A stretch of DNA of 64,000 nt from Sinanaerobacter chloroacetimidivorans (GTDB lineage: Bacteria; Bacillota; Clostridia; Peptostreptococcales; Anaerovoracaceae): contig NZ_JAGSND010000002.1 in the NCBI RefSeq assembly GCF_018128545.1, positions 335,384-399,383 of the forward strand, read 5' to 3'. Position 1 is the first letter of the stretch. Every line of letters begins with the position of its first letter. The position numbers were made by a program, and so were the translations under genes. Under the pieces are notes generated by a model, which was not told where the DNA came from, searched no databases, and saw nothing but the letters and a program-made list of their open reading frames with translations. Of the stretch, positions 26,161 to 34,555 are shown in pieces.

Positions 26161-26269
26161 GCAACGCTGCATCTCAATAATCGCGTTCATTCTATCATAA
26201 CTAGGTCAACCATGATGATCAATGAACGCTTCTTTACAGCAACGCTGCATCTCAATAATCGCGTTCATT
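26161..26269. repeat. Two 31-bp direct repeats with an inverted partial copy
   Basis: The same 31 bases (starting GCAACGCTGCATCTCAATAA and ending GCGTTCATT) occur at 26161-26191 and 26239-26269. Between them AATGAACGC at 26221-26229 is the inverse of the repeat end. They fill the spacer between rmlB and wecE. No transposase is present. Confidence 0.85.
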
Positions 26270-26353
26270 ATATCACATATTGACAATGCAATTGCAAGTA
26301 TATTATGATTAGGTTTGCCAATTACCACCCTATTGAGTTTAAGTGTAGAAGAT

Positions 26354-27517
26354 ATGATTGTCAATTTTTATGAAAGATTTCAACCGAAAAATCAGATGTG
26401 CTGCTTGGAAGATGCTTTATTTGAAGGCTTTCTTTCCACCGACGGCAAGTATGCCGGTTTGCTGAAGGAGCACTTCGATCAAAGCGGCGGAATAAGCAAT
26501 ATATTATTTACGCCATCAGCTACTGCAGCATTGGAACTGGCAGTTCAGCTTCTTGGTTTAAAGCCGGGCGACGAGGTGATCATTCCCTCTTATAACTTTC
26601 CATCTGCCGCCAATGCTGTGATCAAATATGGCGGAACTCCCATCCTGTGCGACGTCGATTCGATAACGAAAACCATATCTTTGGAAGATGCCGCTTTAAG
26701 AATTACCAAAAAAACGAGAGCGATTATGCCTACCCATTATGCCGGGATTTCCTGTGATATGGACAGCCTGATGAAGCTGGCTCAGGATTGCCGGATAGCG
26801 GTGATTGAAGACGCGGCCCAGGCAGTTCATAGTTTATACAACGGTAATCCGCTAGGGACCATCGGCGATTTTGGTGCATATAGTTTCCATCATACAAAGA
26901 ATTTTTCCTGCGGAGAAGGCGGAGCTTTTTTATGCAAAGATTCATCCCGAATAGATTTTGCGGAAATTCTGAGAGATAACGGCACCAATAAGGCACAATT
27001 CTATAAGCAGAAAACATCGAGCTATTCCTGGCAGTGCGCCGGTTCAAATTATATGATGAGCGCGGCTTGTGCCGCTTTGCTGTACGCCCAACTCCTTGAT
27101 TATGAAGTGATAACGGCAAAACGCAAAGCGGTTTCGGACACCTATCATGAAATTTTATCCGGATCGTTTGAAAAACTTGGTGAAAAAATAAGCCTCATGG
27201 AAATTCCCGACTATTCGGCCCCCAATTATCACATCTATTACATCAATTGCAAGGATTATGAAACCAGAGAAGCCGTAAGAAAGGGTTTACTTGCCGACGG
27301 TATCGACGTCAGAACACACTTTGTTCCGCTGCATCTTTCCGATTATGGAAAAGCTTTGGGTTACACAGCCGCTGATTTTCCGAACAGCCTTTCCGCTTTC
27401 GAGACCCTCTTGAGGCTGCCGATCCATACGGAAATGACAAGGACAGACTGTGAAACTGCAGCCGGCCTTCTTATCAAGCGAGTAGGAGAACTATCATGGC
27501 AACGCTTATCAACGTAA
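26354..27517 (+). CDS. wecE: WecE-type dTDP-4-amino-4,6-dideoxygalactose transaminase
   Basis: PLP aminotransferase of the DegT/DnrJ/EryC1 family, about 387 residues. PLP lysine is in SFHHTKNFSCGEGGAFL, with EDAAQAVHSLYNG and PGDEVIIPSYNFPSAANAV; these match Escherichia coli WecE closely. Expected reaction: dTDP-4-keto-6-deoxyglucose to dTDP-4-amino-4,6-dideoxygalactose. Start ATG 26354 aligns with the family; the TTG at 26315 is less likely. It begins an operon of six genes that overlap or nearly touch. A different 4-keto sugar substrate is possible. Confidence 0.85.
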   Translation: MIVNFYERFQPKNQMCCLEDALFEGFLSTDGKYAGLLKEHFDQSGGISNILFTPSATAALELAVQLLGLKPGDEVIIPSYNFPSAANAVIKYGGTPILCDVDSITKTISLEDAALRITKKTRAIMPTHYAGISCDMDSLMKLAQDCRIAVIEDAAQAVHSLYNGNPLGTIGDFGAYSFHHTKNFSCGEGGAFLCKDSSRIDFAEILRDNGTNKAQFYKQKTSSYSWQCAGSNYMMSAACAALLYAQLLDYEVITAKRKAVSDTYHEILSGSFEKLGEKISLMEIPDYSAPNYHIYYINCKDYETREAVRKGLLADGIDVRTHFVPLHLSDYGKALGYTAADFPNSLSAFETLLRLPIHTEMTRTDCETAAGLLIKRVGELSWQRLST

Positions 27518-28197
27518 TCATACCAACTTATAATGCTTCCGGAACCGTTCGGCTGCTTACGGAGCAGCTTGAAAAAGAACTCGGAAGATACGATTTTCGT
27601 ATTTTATTCGTCGACGATGCAAGCATGGACGATACAAGGGATATCATTCAAACCCTGGCACAGGAATATCCCAATATCGATTATTTCTTTGCCCGGAAAA
27701 ACAGAGGACAGCAGGCATCGCTGCATACCGGCCTGAAGATGATATCCGAACCCTGTGAATATGTCATTACGATGGATGATGATCTCCAGAACCCAGTCAG
27801 TGTGATCCCTTCTCTTCTCGAAACAATGAAATCAGGCTATGACCTTGTTTATGCCGTGCCGGTTATCGGAAAAGAGGCAGTCAACCCTTCTCCATCCTTT
27901 ATCAGACGTTTGGGAAGCCGCTTCCGTGATCTGCTTTTCGACAGTTTTCCCAATAAGCCTGCCGGTGTCAGAGTAAGTGCTTTTCGAATTCTATCATACG
28001 AGCTTGCCGTAAAAATCGCAGAGTCGAAAAAGAAGTATTTTTATCTTTCGGCAGAAGCGTTTCAATATGATATCCGTACAGCAAATATTACTTATGAGTA
28101 TGTTCCCAGACACTGTGGAAGGTCCAGCTACCGTTTCGGAAAATTGCTGCTTGTATATTTCAGGCTTTTAATGAGCTATAAGTTAAAGTTGTTATAA
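27496..28197 (+). CDS. GT2 family glycosyltransferase (ArnC/DPM1-like, no membrane tail)
   Basis: 233 residues, GT-A fold: NVIIPTYNASGTV, FVDDASMDDT, and DDD metal motif in VITMDDDLQNP. Relatives transfer a sugar from a nucleotide to undecaprenyl or dolichyl phosphate. The C-terminal membrane helices of ArnC are absent, so it must associate peripherally. It starts inside the end of wecE (22-base overlap), suggesting it uses the dTDP amino sugar made by that enzyme. Confidence 0.8.
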   Translation: MATLINVIIPTYNASGTVRLLTEQLEKELGRYDFRILFVDDASMDDTRDIIQTLAQEYPNIDYFFARKNRGQQASLHTGLKMISEPCEYVITMDDDLQNPVSVIPSLLETMKSGYDLVYAVPVIGKEAVNPSPSFIRRLGSRFRDLLFDSFPNKPAGVRVSAFRILSYELAVKIAESKKKYFYLSAEAFQYDIRTANITYEYVPRHCGRSSYRFGKLLLVYFRLLMSYKLKLL

Positions 28198-28208
28198 ATG
28201 GTGGTAAT

Positions 28209-29435
28209 ATGAAAAAAATAATGATACTCGGCGGTTCCAATTGCCAGAAGAATGCTGTTTTACATGGAAAATCACTTGGGTATGAAGTGTTTATAGCCGA
28301 TTATGCGAAGTCCCCGTTGGCGGCATGCTTTGCCGATGGCCACATAGAGGTCAGTACCTTTGATCCGGAAGGCTGCATTCGGGCCGCCAGGGAAATCGGT
28401 GCCGACGGAATTATGACGATGGGTACGGACCAACCGGTTCTGACAGCCGCCCTCATTGCAGAAGCCTTGCATCTGCCGTCAGCCATCGGCTCCGAAGAAG
28501 CAAAGTCGGTCACCAATAAAAAAATAATGAAAGCTATTTTTAAGGCCAATCAAATTCCATCCGTGAATTATAAACTGATTCATTCCGATTCCTCCTTTGA
28601 CGACATCAAAGAGCTTACCGTACCGGTAGTGCTGAAACCTCTGGATTCGCAGGGGCAGCGGGGAGTTTTCCGGCTGGATGATAAAAATCTTGTTTTTCAT
28701 TATCTCGATCAAACCCTTTCCTTTTCAAGGGAAAAGGAAGCATTGCTGGAAGAGTACTATCCTTCGGATGAAATCACTGTAAGCGGATGGATCCAAAATT
28801 CCAGCCTGACCATACTGACGATAACCGACCGGATATTGCTGCAGGATCCCGTCCATATCGGGATTTGCACCTCCCATAGGTTTCCCAGTGTACATATGGG
28901 TAACTATAAGGAAATCAAAGAAATATCAGAAAAGATCGTAAAGGCTTTTCATCTTACAAACGGCCCCTTGTATATCCAGATGCTTATCGGTGAAAAGGGT
29001 CTCATGGTGAATGAAGTGGCAGCAAGAATCGGAGGCGCTTTCGAGGATGTCATCATCAAAAAAATCAGCGGCTTTGATATTCTGGACGCCGTCATGCGCA
29101 TATCTCTGGGCATGGAGGTCGATGCAGCTCCTTTGCAGGATTTTGACTGTTCGAAGTCCAGTGCGGAAGCTTCGGTCCAGCTGATGTTTGCAAGTCCTGG
29201 TATCCCATCATCGATCACTCCTGTCGAGCAGCTGTTAAAGCTGGAGCATGTCATAGATGCCGGCTATAATTATAAACAGAGAGAGGAAATAAAATCCATT
29301 AAAAACGCAACTGCCCGTTTTGGACATTGTGTTCTTTTTACAGACTCCGGTCCAATAGCACCATCCGTTGATCTTTTTCAACGCAATTTTAAAATTCTGG
29401 ATGAGAAAGGGAATAATTTATATAAGGTTTTATAA
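28209..29435 (+). CDS. ATP-grasp carboxylate-amine ligase
   Basis: 408 residues. N-terminal Rossmann-like domain MKKIMILGGSNCQKNAVLHGKSLGY, ATP-grasp core with VVLKPLDSQGQRGV (ATP lysine) and metal-binding VNEVAARIGGAFEDVIIK, then a C-terminal lid. Such enzymes activate a carboxylate as acyl phosphate and join it to an amine. In this operon the amine could be the 4-amino group of the WecE sugar, and the carboxylate could come through the ABC importer just downstream; both are inference. ATG overlaps nothing upstream (11-base gap), and its stop overlaps the next start. Confidence 0.8.
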   Translation: MKKIMILGGSNCQKNAVLHGKSLGYEVFIADYAKSPLAACFADGHIEVSTFDPEGCIRAAREIGADGIMTMGTDQPVLTAALIAEALHLPSAIGSEEAKSVTNKKIMKAIFKANQIPSVNYKLIHSDSSFDDIKELTVPVVLKPLDSQGQRGVFRLDDKNLVFHYLDQTLSFSREKEALLEEYYPSDEITVSGWIQNSSLTILTITDRILLQDPVHIGICTSHRFPSVHMGNYKEIKEISEKIVKAFHLTNGPLYIQMLIGEKGLMVNEVAARIGGAFEDVIIKKISGFDILDAVMRISLGMEVDAAPLQDFDCSKSSAEASVQLMFASPGIPSSITPVEQLLKLEHVIDAGYNYKQREEIKSIKNATARFGHCVLFTDSGPIAPSVDLFQRNFKILDEKGNNLYKVL

Positions 29436-30448
29436 TGCTTCAATACTTTAGAAAAAAAAAATCAGCCAGAGCGCTGGTTTACGGTTTGTCCGTATGTTTG
29501 CTTTCCGCAGCAGTTTTGCTGCCACTTTCGGGATGTTCCGGCAGTGAAAAACAAAAAGAGATTCATATTGCGGAGCAATTCGGTATTGCCTATGCTCCGC
29601 TGCAGGTTATGAGAGAGCAAAAATTGCTCGAACAAGAGCTTCCAGGCGTAAAAATAAACTGGAAGCAATACGGCGGCCCGACTCCGATCCGGGAAGCCAT
29701 GCTCGCAGGAGACGTCGACTTCGGCTTTATGGGTTCCGCACCCGTCCTGATCGGAATCGATAACGGTATGGATTGGAAATATGCTGCCGGTATCTCTTTC
29801 AATCAAGTCGCACTTGTTACGGATCAGCCTGATATCAATTCCATCCGTGATTTTCGTGACAACGACAGGATCGCGATATTATCGCCGGGTTCTACCCAAC
29901 ATATCCTGCTTTGTATTGCCAGCAATCAGGTATTCGGAGACCCAAATAAATTTGACAATCAAATCGTTTCCTTATCACACCCCGATGCCATGGACGCATT
30001 GATTGCCGATACCGAGGTCACGGCTCATTTTTCAACTCCCCCCTACCTTGATAAGGAACTGGAGCATGGCATGAAGATTATCACCACCGGTGAGGAAATC
30101 ATGGGACAGCCGTTCACCTTTATCACGGGAGTTGCCATGGTAAGCTTCTACAAGGAAAATCCCGAAGAATATGATGCGATCATCCGTTCTCTGAACGCTG
30201 CTATCGATTATATCAACAGCAATATGGATGAAGCTGTAGAAATGCTGGCACCGATTTATGATATCGATAAAGCAACTTTAAAAGAACAGATGACCTATAA
30301 CGGTACGATTTATTCCAATCAACTTACCGGCATCGACAAATTGGCGGAAGAGATGTATCGTATCGGGATGCTGAAGAATCCTATTAACTATCACGATGCG
30401 GTTTTCCCCAAATCAAGAGGTACCAATGAAAACAACGAAAAAGAGTAA
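29435..30448 (+). CDS. ABC transporter substrate-binding lipoprotein (NrtA/SsuA/TauA type)
   Basis: 337 residues. Signal peptide with lipobox LSGC (Cys34), then a periplasmic-binding fold type II of the NMT1/OpuAC family: EQFGIAYAPLQVMREQKLLEQELPG and FGFMGSAPVLIGIDNGMDWK. Family members bind nitrate, sulfonates, or thiamine-pyrimidine precursors. Start overlaps the ATP-grasp stop as TAATG, so it belongs to this operon. Ligand not predictable; a carboxylate donor for the ligase is one idea. Confidence 0.82.
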   Translation: MLQYFRKKKSARALVYGLSVCLLSAAVLLPLSGCSGSEKQKEIHIAEQFGIAYAPLQVMREQKLLEQELPGVKINWKQYGGPTPIREAMLAGDVDFGFMGSAPVLIGIDNGMDWKYAAGISFNQVALVTDQPDINSIRDFRDNDRIAILSPGSTQHILLCIASNQVFGDPNKFDNQIVSLSHPDAMDALIADTEVTAHFSTPPYLDKELEHGMKIITTGEEIMGQPFTFITGVAMVSFYKENPEEYDAIIRSLNAAIDYINSNMDEAVEMLAPIYDIDKATLKEQMTYNGTIYSNQLTGIDKLAEEMYRIGMLKNPINYHDAVFPKSRGTNENNEKE

Positions 30449-31214
30449 GGAAAAGCTTATCATTATATTCTGGATATTCGTAATGCTGATAATCTGGCAG
30501 TTAGCTGCCACAATCGGCGGAATATCTAGTCTTTTGCTGCCCAGTATCGGTGATGTGGCAGCGGCCTTGACCGACTCGTTCCTGCATGGTGATCTGGCAT
30601 ATCAATTGTATTATTCTCTCAGAGTGATTCTTATCGGTATCGTCATTGCGATTTTATCGGCCATTCTGCTGGCGTTTGCCGCACAAAAATCCATGATCAT
30701 GTCGGGTCTGGTAAAAGTTCTTTCAGCTATCGGTCATCCCCTGCCTGCATTGGCGCTTCTGCCGCTGATCATCGTCTGGTTTGGTACCGGGGATGCGAGT
30801 ATCATTGCCATTATCGTACATTCGGCCTTATGGCCGATTCTGATCAATTTGAACTCGGGTTTTCAGGCAGTTCCTCAAATTTATCTGGATATTGGCAGAA
30901 ATTTGGAATTGTCCCCCCTGGAAATTGCTTATGAAATCAAGCTGAAAGCCTCTCTCCCCTATTTGATTTCAGGCGTGAAAATAGCATTCGCCAGAAGCTG
31001 GAGAGCTTTGATCGGCGCGGAAATGGTATTTGGCGCCATTGGTCTGAAGGGCGGCATCGGCTGGTATATTTTCAAGCAGAGAACCTTTATGAATACCTCC
31101 GGCCTGTTTGCCGGTATTATCGTCGTGATCCTTGTCGGATTATTGATAGAAAGAATCCTTTTTGACTCTATTGAAAAAAGAACTGTACTGAAATGGGGAC
31201 AAAGTAAAATCTGA
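30426..31214 (+). CDS. ABC transporter permease (SsuC/TauC type)
   Basis: 262 residues, about six helices. The EAA-like loop lies in DIGRNLELSPLEIAYEIKLKASLPYLISGVKIAFARSWRALIGAEMV, typical of NrtB/SsuC/TauC. The ATG at 30426 is preferred (AAGAGG upstream) and overlaps the binding-protein gene by 23 bases. Works with the ATPase at 31231. Confidence 0.88.
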   Translation: MKTTKKSKEKLIIIFWIFVMLIIWQLAATIGGISSLLLPSIGDVAAALTDSFLHGDLAYQLYYSLRVILIGIVIAILSAILLAFAAQKSMIMSGLVKVLSAIGHPLPALALLPLIIVWFGTGDASIIAIIVHSALWPILINLNSGFQAVPQIYLDIGRNLELSPLEIAYEIKLKASLPYLISGVKIAFARSWRALIGAEMVFGAIGLKGGIGWYIFKQRTFMNTSGLFAGIIVVILVGLLIERILFDSIEKRTVLKWGQSKI

Positions 31215-31230
31215 ATGAAGGCGGCATCAT

Positions 31231-31854
31231 ATGGATATCAAATTAAGCGGAATTACAAAAGAATATCTTCACGAAGAAGGAACAAGAAAAGTTCTCGATA
31301 ATTTGTCACTGTTTGTCCCCAGCGGCCATTTCGTCTCGATTATCGGCCCTTCCGGCTGCGGCAAAACGACCCTGCTCAAGCTGATCGGCGGTTTCGACGG
31401 ACATTCGAAGCCTTCCAGAGAAATATTTATGATTTTTCAGGATGCCAATCAGCTGTTTCCCTGGAGAACCCTGGAAAGTAATCTTTCCTATGCCATCAGG
31501 AAAACCCATAAAGGAATCAGTAAAGCACAAGCCGCAGAGAAGGCAAAGGCGGCCCTTTCAGAAGTCGGTCTGCTGGAGTACCATCATTACTATCCCCACC
31601 AGCTGTCAGGCGGAATGAAACAAAGAGGTGCCCTGGCCCGTGCCCTGGCGGTAGGATGCAAGGTTCTTCTGATGGATGAACCATTTACCAGTCTGGACAG
31701 GGTTAACAAAGAAATAGCCTATGAACTCCTGCTTAAAATCTGGAGAGAAAAGAAGCTTACGGTCATTTTTGTGACCCATGATCTGGAGGAAGCAGAAAGA
31801 CTGTCAGAACAAATCCTTTACTTTGAAGATCTGAACGGTAAAATCTCTGTCTGA
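31231..31854 (+). CDS. ABC transporter ATP-binding protein (SsuB/TauB type, short)
   Basis: 207 residues. Walker A GPSGCGKTT, Q-loop IFQDANQLFPW, signature LSGGMKQRGALARALA, Walker B VLLMDEP, H-loop VTHDLEEAERLSE. The stretch between Walker A and the Q-loop is about 12 residues shorter than in SsuB: the usual G-x-V/I-x-x-x-G strand is missing. All catalytic motifs are intact, so it is likely active. Last gene of the operon; its end overlaps the convergent GT39-like gene by 51 bases. Confidence 0.85.
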   Translation: MDIKLSGITKEYLHEEGTRKVLDNLSLFVPSGHFVSIIGPSGCGKTTLLKLIGGFDGHSKPSREIFMIFQDANQLFPWRTLESNLSYAIRKTHKGISKAQAAEKAKAALSEVGLLEYHHYYPHQLSGGMKQRGALARALAVGCKVLLMDEPFTSLDRVNKEIAYELLLKIWREKKLTVIFVTHDLEEAERLSEQILYFEDLNGKISV

Positions 31855-33432
31855 ATTTATGTATGGTATGATTCGAATTCCATATAGATTGTTCCGGAAT
31901 TCGTGGACCGGCATGCAGTTTTCATCCAGGAAGCGACGGAGTTCTTCCATATATCTTGGATTTCCGTAAATCATATTCCATACAGGTCTCTGCGAGTATA
32001 TCAGGTCCATTTCATCGGACAGTATGATATACTCGATTTTATTTTTTCTGATATATTCTTCTACAGACAGATCCTCAGCCGCTAAATAGGATAGATTTCT
32101 GTAATCAAGAAGCTTACCGTTTTCGAAATAATATTCGCTGTTCAGATTTGCAAGAACCTTGTTTTCCGGTTCCACCGTCTTTGCTATTTCACCGATATAA
32201 TCTTCATAGCTGAAATGCAGCCATGGAGCGATATTGACAGCGCTTATGGAAGTGACTGCCATAATGAGCACGATGTTCATGATATTGCGTACCGTTTTTT
32301 TTGCCTTGCGCAGGATGTCCGTCATACAGCTAACGGCAAGAAAAACCATTGTTGAAAATAAGGGGAATAAAAAGATAATGCTTGTCTGATTGTATCTTCC
32401 GATCAGCACCATACCGGTCAGGATGCCGACGAGACCCTTTCCAACTAAAACAAATTCCGCTCCGTATCTCATTTTTCCCCGTATCAACAGAAGCAGCAGG
32501 AATGCTGCCGCCAGGCCGAACAGGACGAATTCGAACCTCACGTTGGGAACGTAATAAGTGCCGCTTACTTGATACCAGATTTTCAGAAAAAAATAAGGCA
32601 GCTCCGTTACCTTGTCCGTAACGGGTGCACCGACATCAAACTCACTGCTTCCATATTCAAAATAATGACGGAAAAAGCTTCTGTCAAAAGAAAGACTTAC
32701 TGCAACAAAAAAAGCAGCGATCATCGATGTGATCCCGGCGTAACCCAGCAGCGGTTTCCAGCTCTTCAGCCGCCTCATATTTTTGAAGCCTACCGGAAAC
32801 AGCATGGCGGCGCACATCGTACCGATCAGAAAACTGTTTGGGTGAAGGCCGACGGATAAACCCGTAATCAAACCGGCGGTCAGGCTCCGTTTTTTTATGA
32901 CGGCCAGAATACATGCGAGAATACAGCAAACAAGGATGATTTCCTGTCTGGCAAAATGACTGGCGTAGATGAATTGAATATCGGCGGACAAGAATACGGT
33001 TCCCGCCAGGGGGTATTCGCAGAAACGTTCCTCACCAAATTTATCAAAAATGGCTTTCAGCAGAAAATAAAACAAGATAAGGGCAATACACCCGAATATC
33101 AGGGAAAGGAGCCGAAAGGAAAAGATATGATATTGAAACAATGCCAGCATTGGCATCTGCAGCAGATGAAACAAGATTTTTATTGCGTGAGGATATCTAG
33201 GCTTCAGGTCATAGAAGGTTTCCGTCACGCCCAAGTCTCCATTCTCCATCATATTCCTCGTTAATCCCGACAGCCACGACTCATCGGAATGGACAAACGG
33301 AAAATTAGTTAAAAAAGATAAACTGATAAGAAAGTAACAAAAAATATAAATTCCCAGGATCAGTTCCTGTTTCCTTACCCGAATCCTGAACAACCCAAAA
33401 TGCAATGTATTTATTATATCGCTTATTCTCAT
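31804..33432 (-). CDS. GT39-like polyprenyl-phosphate sugar transferase (membrane)
   Basis: About 542 residues with a dozen hydrophobic segments and a C-terminal extracytoplasmic domain (about 430-542). The first loop holds NFPFVHSDESWLSGLTRNMMENGDLG, with the acidic pair characteristic of PMT/ArnT-like GT-C enzymes. Such enzymes move a sugar from a lipid phosphate to a protein or glycan outside the membrane. ATG at 33432 (GGTGG upstream) preferred over GTG 33444. Converges with the ABC operon; likely the outer-face acceptor step for the ArnC-like GT2 product. Confidence 0.72.
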   Translation of the reverse strand: MRISDIINTLHFGLFRIRVRKQELILGIYIFCYFLISLSFLTNFPFVHSDESWLSGLTRNMMENGDLGVTETFYDLKPRYPHAIKILFHLLQMPMLALFQYHIFSFRLLSLIFGCIALILFYFLLKAIFDKFGEERFCEYPLAGTVFLSADIQFIYASHFARQEIILVCCILACILAVIKKRSLTAGLITGLSVGLHPNSFLIGTMCAAMLFPVGFKNMRRLKSWKPLLGYAGITSMIAAFFVAVSLSFDRSFFRHYFEYGSSEFDVGAPVTDKVTELPYFFLKIWYQVSGTYYVPNVRFEFVLFGLAAAFLLLLLIRGKMRYGAEFVLVGKGLVGILTGMVLIGRYNQTSIIFLFPLFSTMVFLAVSCMTDILRKAKKTVRNIMNIVLIMAVTSISAVNIAPWLHFSYEDYIGEIAKTVEPENKVLANLNSEYYFENGKLLDYRNLSYLAAEDLSVEEYIRKNKIEYIILSDEMDLIYSQRPVWNMIYGNPRYMEELRRFLDENCMPVHEFRNNLYGIRIIPYINSDRDFTVQIFKVKDLF

Positions 33433-33620
33433 TATACGTTCCACCGTTCTATAATCCCATTTTCACCACTATCTCACAATGTCCTTGTTATTTCAACTAT
33501 AAAATAATAGCATGTTGTATAATAGATATTTATATCACAATGTTTTCATTTTGGTATATGATGTTTACAATGACAGTTTACAAATCAGGTATGACACTTT
33601 GTAAAGGAGGAGGCAAGTTT

Positions 33621-34541
33621 GTGCGATTAATTGCCAAAAATTTAACATTCTTCCTGTTGGTCGTAATGTTAGCAATCGTTATTGCTGCCTGCAACCCATC
33701 CGAATATGAGGAGACAACGCCTCAAATCATTAGCGCTGCTTCCCTTACCGACCTCATATCGAACAATGACAATCTAGTGATCGTAGATATGCAGAGTCCG
33801 GAAGAATATGCAGCAGAACATGTTAATGGCGCCGTCAATATTATCAAGGACGACATTGTAATCAATGTACCGGTTGAGAATATGCTCACCTCAAAATCCA
33901 AATTTGAAAGACTGATGGGTGAAAAAGGTATTGATAATGATTCAACAATTATAATCTATGATAATGACAAAATGAGTGCTGCACGACTATGGTGGTCACT
34001 GCTGGTATACGGAAATGAAAATGCACGAGTTATCGACGGAGGTCTGGAGGCAATCAAAAGAGCCGGAATCGAGCTAACAGGAGAAGTTCCGGAAATTCAA
34101 AAAACCACTTACACTGCGGACGAAAAAAACAAGGCATTTCTTTCAGACATCAGTGATGTGATGGATCAAATCAACGAGCCAAACCCCAATGTTGTTCTGC
34201 TGGACGTAAGAACAGATGAGGAGTTCAGCGAATCAGGAAAAGTTCCATCATCCGTCATGTATGATTACAACAATATTTTTTACTCGGACAATACTTTTAA
34301 AGACGTACAAGCGACCAGAATCAACTTTATTGACAACGGAATGAGACCGGAGAAAGAAATCATTCTGTATTGCCGAACCTCAATGAGAGCTTCAGCAGTG
34401 TTCTTATCCCTCTATAATGCGGGATACCGGAATATCAAAATCTATGATGGCGCTTATCTGGAGTGGTCATCAAACCCAAATAATCCAATAGAATTGCCTG
34501 CCGGAGCCAGCGCTCTGCCAAGCAAAAAAGATGCATCCTGA
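33621..34541 (+). CDS. Rhodanese-type sulfurtransferase lipoprotein (one active domain)
   Basis: 306 residues from GTG 33621, which follows AAAGGAGG by ten bases; an upstream extension in the same frame is untranslated-looking. Lipobox VIAAC (Cys24). Two rhodanese domains as in SseA: the first has IIIYDNDKMSAA, without the active Cys; the second has LYCRTSMRA with the catalytic Cys. Extracellular thiosulfate or sulfane-sulfur sulfurtransferase is likely. It lies just upstream of another rhodanese lipoprotein gene. Confidence 0.87.
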   Translation: MRLIAKNLTFFLLVVMLAIVIAACNPSEYEETTPQIISAASLTDLISNNDNLVIVDMQSPEEYAAEHVNGAVNIIKDDIVINVPVENMLTSKSKFERLMGEKGIDNDSTIIIYDNDKMSAARLWWSLLVYGNENARVIDGGLEAIKRAGIELTGEVPEIQKTTYTADEKNKAFLSDISDVMDQINEPNPNVVLLDVRTDEEFSESGKVPSSVMYDYNNIFYSDNTFKDVQATRINFIDNGMRPEKEIILYCRTSMRASAVFLSLYNAGYRNIKIYDGAYLEWSSNPNNPIELPAGASALPSKKDAS

Positions 34542-34555
34542 GGAGGAAGTAAACT

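Noticed and set aside
26161-26269. CRISPR array
   Set aside because: Only two repeats with one 47-bp spacer that contains an inverted piece of the repeat; no cas genes.
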